Shown: piece after piece, positions 63,119 through 64,000 of the stretch | Numbering within the stretch: the first letter of the stretch is position 1 | Layout of the letters: every line of letters begins with the position of its first letter | DNA from: Enorma phocaeensis | Lineage (GTDB): Bacteria; Actinomycetota; Coriobacteriia; Coriobacteriales; Coriobacteriaceae | Assembly: GCF_016901575.1 (NCBI RefSeq) | Contig: NZ_JACJKQ010000001.1 | Span: forward strand, 124,001 to 188,000 | Reading direction: 5' to 3' | DNA: 64,000 nucleotides | Program-made: the position numbers and the translations under genes | The notes under the pieces: generated by a model | Told to the model about the DNA's origin: nothing | What the model saw: only the letters and a program-made list of their open reading frames with translations | Databases searched by the model: none

Positions 63119-63478
63119 ATGTCTCAGGAGATCTTCATTGACGGTATTGGCATCTCTCCCGATGTTCTGACTGCCGTTGTATCCCGCTTCGCCGAAGAGG
63201 TGGAGGGCGTCGCGTCGGTGGGCGTGAAGGACCTCGCCACCAACCTCGTCTCCATGCTTTCCACGCGCGCTCCTTCCGCGGCGCCCGCACTGGAGGCCCG
63301 AGTCGAGGGCAACAAGCTCGTCTTGACCGTGCACGCCGTGGTCTTCTTCGGCTATCCGTTCAAGAAGCTTGCCGAGGCCATTCGCGAGGCGGTTCTGCGC
63401 GGCATTGATGCCCAGGTCGGCGTCGAGGTCGAGCGCATCGACGTCTGCATCGATGGTCTTGTATTTCCCAAGGAGTAG
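63119..63478 (+). CDS. Second Asp23/Gls24 family protein
   Basis: A 119-residue Asp23/Gls24 paralogue, the second in the window. It shows IFIDGIGISPDVLTAVVSRF and VHAVVFFGYPFKKLAEAIRE. The efp-asp23-nusB order is the same as efp-yqhY-nusB in Bacillus, so this is the YqhY type, linked to acetyl-CoA carboxylase or envelope homeostasis. ATG 63119 with GGGAG upstream; an ATG at 63107 is also possible. Confidence 0.88.
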   Translation: MSQEIFIDGIGISPDVLTAVVSRFAEEVEGVASVGVKDLATNLVSMLSTRAPSAAPALEARVEGNKLVLTVHAVVFFGYPFKKLAEAIREAVLRGIDAQVGVEVERIDVCIDGLVFPKE

Positions 63479-63481
63479 CGC

Positions 63482-63961
63482 GTGAGCTTGAAAGTCGACC
63501 GCGGCCGCACGTTGGCCCGCAGCCAGGCCCTGCAGCTCCTGTTCCAGGCTGAGGCGCTCGGCGTCTCGGTTGAGACGGTCCTTGCCGGGGACTACCTCAT
63601 CTCAAAGGGTCCGCTTCACCCGTATGCCGCCGAGCTTGCCCGTGGCTGCAGCGAGAACATGCTTCGCATCGATGCTGCGCTGCGTGCGGTTTCTCAGAAC
63701 TGGGCGCTTTCTCGCATGCCGGGAGCCGACCGCAACTTGCTGCGTCTTGCCGTGTATGAGATGCGTTTCGCACCTGAGAAGGTCGAGGACGCCGTTGTGA
63801 TCAACGAGGCGGTTGAGATCGCTAAAGCGTATGGCACGGATGACTCTGCGGCATTTGTGAATGGCGTTCTTGGACGCATCGCACGCTCGCAGAATCTTCC
63901 GCTTTCCGCGGCAGGCCCCAACGAGGCGTCCGGCTCCTCGTCCTCGAAAGAGGATGAGTAG
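63482..63961 (+). CDS. nusB: Transcription antitermination factor NusB
   Basis: Binds boxA RNA with NusE to allow rRNA operon transcription. 159 residues, all-helical, with ARSQALQLLFQAEALGVSVE at the start, then LSRMPGADRNLLRLAVYEMR and INEAVEIAKAYGTDDSAAFV near the end. GTG start three bases after the Asp23-type stop. It ends in a short Ser-rich tail. The next gene starts two bases later. Confidence 0.95.
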   Translation: MSLKVDRGRTLARSQALQLLFQAEALGVSVETVLAGDYLISKGPLHPYAAELARGCSENMLRIDAALRAVSQNWALSRMPGADRNLLRLAVYEMRFAPEKVEDAVVINEAVEIAKAYGTDDSAAFVNGVLGRIARSQNLPLSAAGPNEASGSSSSKEDE

Positions 63962-63963
63962 GC

Positions 63964-64000
63964 ATGCCGGAGTCGACGGTACATACCTTCGACGACATAA
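63964..64000 (+). CDS. Start of a further gene, cut by the window end
   Basis: An ATG two bases after nusB begins MPESTVHTFDDI, with GAGTAGGC upstream. Only 12 residues are visible. TFDDI resembles the opening of exodeoxyribonuclease VII small subunit proteins (xseB, TFEEAL...), which often follow nusB, but this is too short to call. Confidence 0.4.
   Translation, partial: MPESTVHTFDDI

Overview
The window is a high-GC, gene-dense bacterial chromosome segment with almost all genes on the + strand. Gene order (Asp23/DhaL/recG/rsmD/coaD/plsX/acpP/rnc/smc/ftsY/ffh; aroK/aroB/pepP/efp/nusB), a fermentative AdhE, a mannose-family PTS with a DUF956 gene, an SLH surface protein and a Gram-positive T-box together suggest a host-associated anaerobic actinobacterium of the Coriobacteriia, most like Collinsella. 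That assignment is inference from gene content; no 16S gene is present.

Layout. 1-3.0 kb (- strand): adhE, cut by the window start, and rpmB (L28). 3.5-7.6 kb: a two-gene heterodimeric ABC exporter, followed by a spacer with an AraC-like remnant and a strong terminator. 8.1-23.4 kb: a long housekeeping block covering Asp23 and the DhaL/FakA-like protein, recG, rsmD, coaD, a DivIVA-like coiled coil, DUF177, rpmF, phospholipid/fatty acid genes (plsX, acpP), rnc, smc, ftsY and ffh. 23.4-25.1 kb: a MerR regulator divergent from a YitT-type membrane protein, sharing a promoter with a 19-bp spacer. 25.2-28.2 kb: thyA, dihydrofolate reductase, a flavodoxin-like protein and an RNA methyltransferase. 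28.3-32.8 kb: a mosaic SLH surface protein and ftsH. 33.0-35.4 kb: a NYN/LOTUS RNA-binding protein, DUF523, an inverted-repeat element and an FMN reductase. 35.6-40.5 kb: ileS behind a T-box, lspA and an RluA-type pseudouridine synthase.

40.6-50.7 kb: a membrane GT2 glycosyltransferase, a small membrane protein, an ATP-grasp/prepilin peptidase pair, a dGTPase-like HD protein, mgsA/rarA, then a four-gene group of DUF948 protein, RsbW-like anti-sigma factor, SigB-type sigma factor and AI-2E/PerM transporter. 50.8-53.8 kb: alaS and ruvX. 54.3-57.6 kb: PTS EIIAB, EIIC, EIID and DUF956, preceded by nested inverted repeats. 57.7-64.0 kb: mltG, YqeG-type HAD, aroK, an aroB homologue lacking the catalytic residues, pepP, efp, a second Asp23 gene, nusB and the start of one more gene.

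Most of the window is ordinary housekeeping. The items most worth a second look are the AroB-like pseudoenzyme beside aroK, the kinase-degenerate RsbW beside its sigma factor, the mosaic SLH protein with a cysteine-hydrolase-like head, the nested repeats before the PTS operon, the stacked palindromes before adhE and the 135-bp inverted-repeat element. No tRNA, rRNA, SRP RNA, CRISPR array or intact transposon was recognised. I did not find a convincing new multi-gene system.
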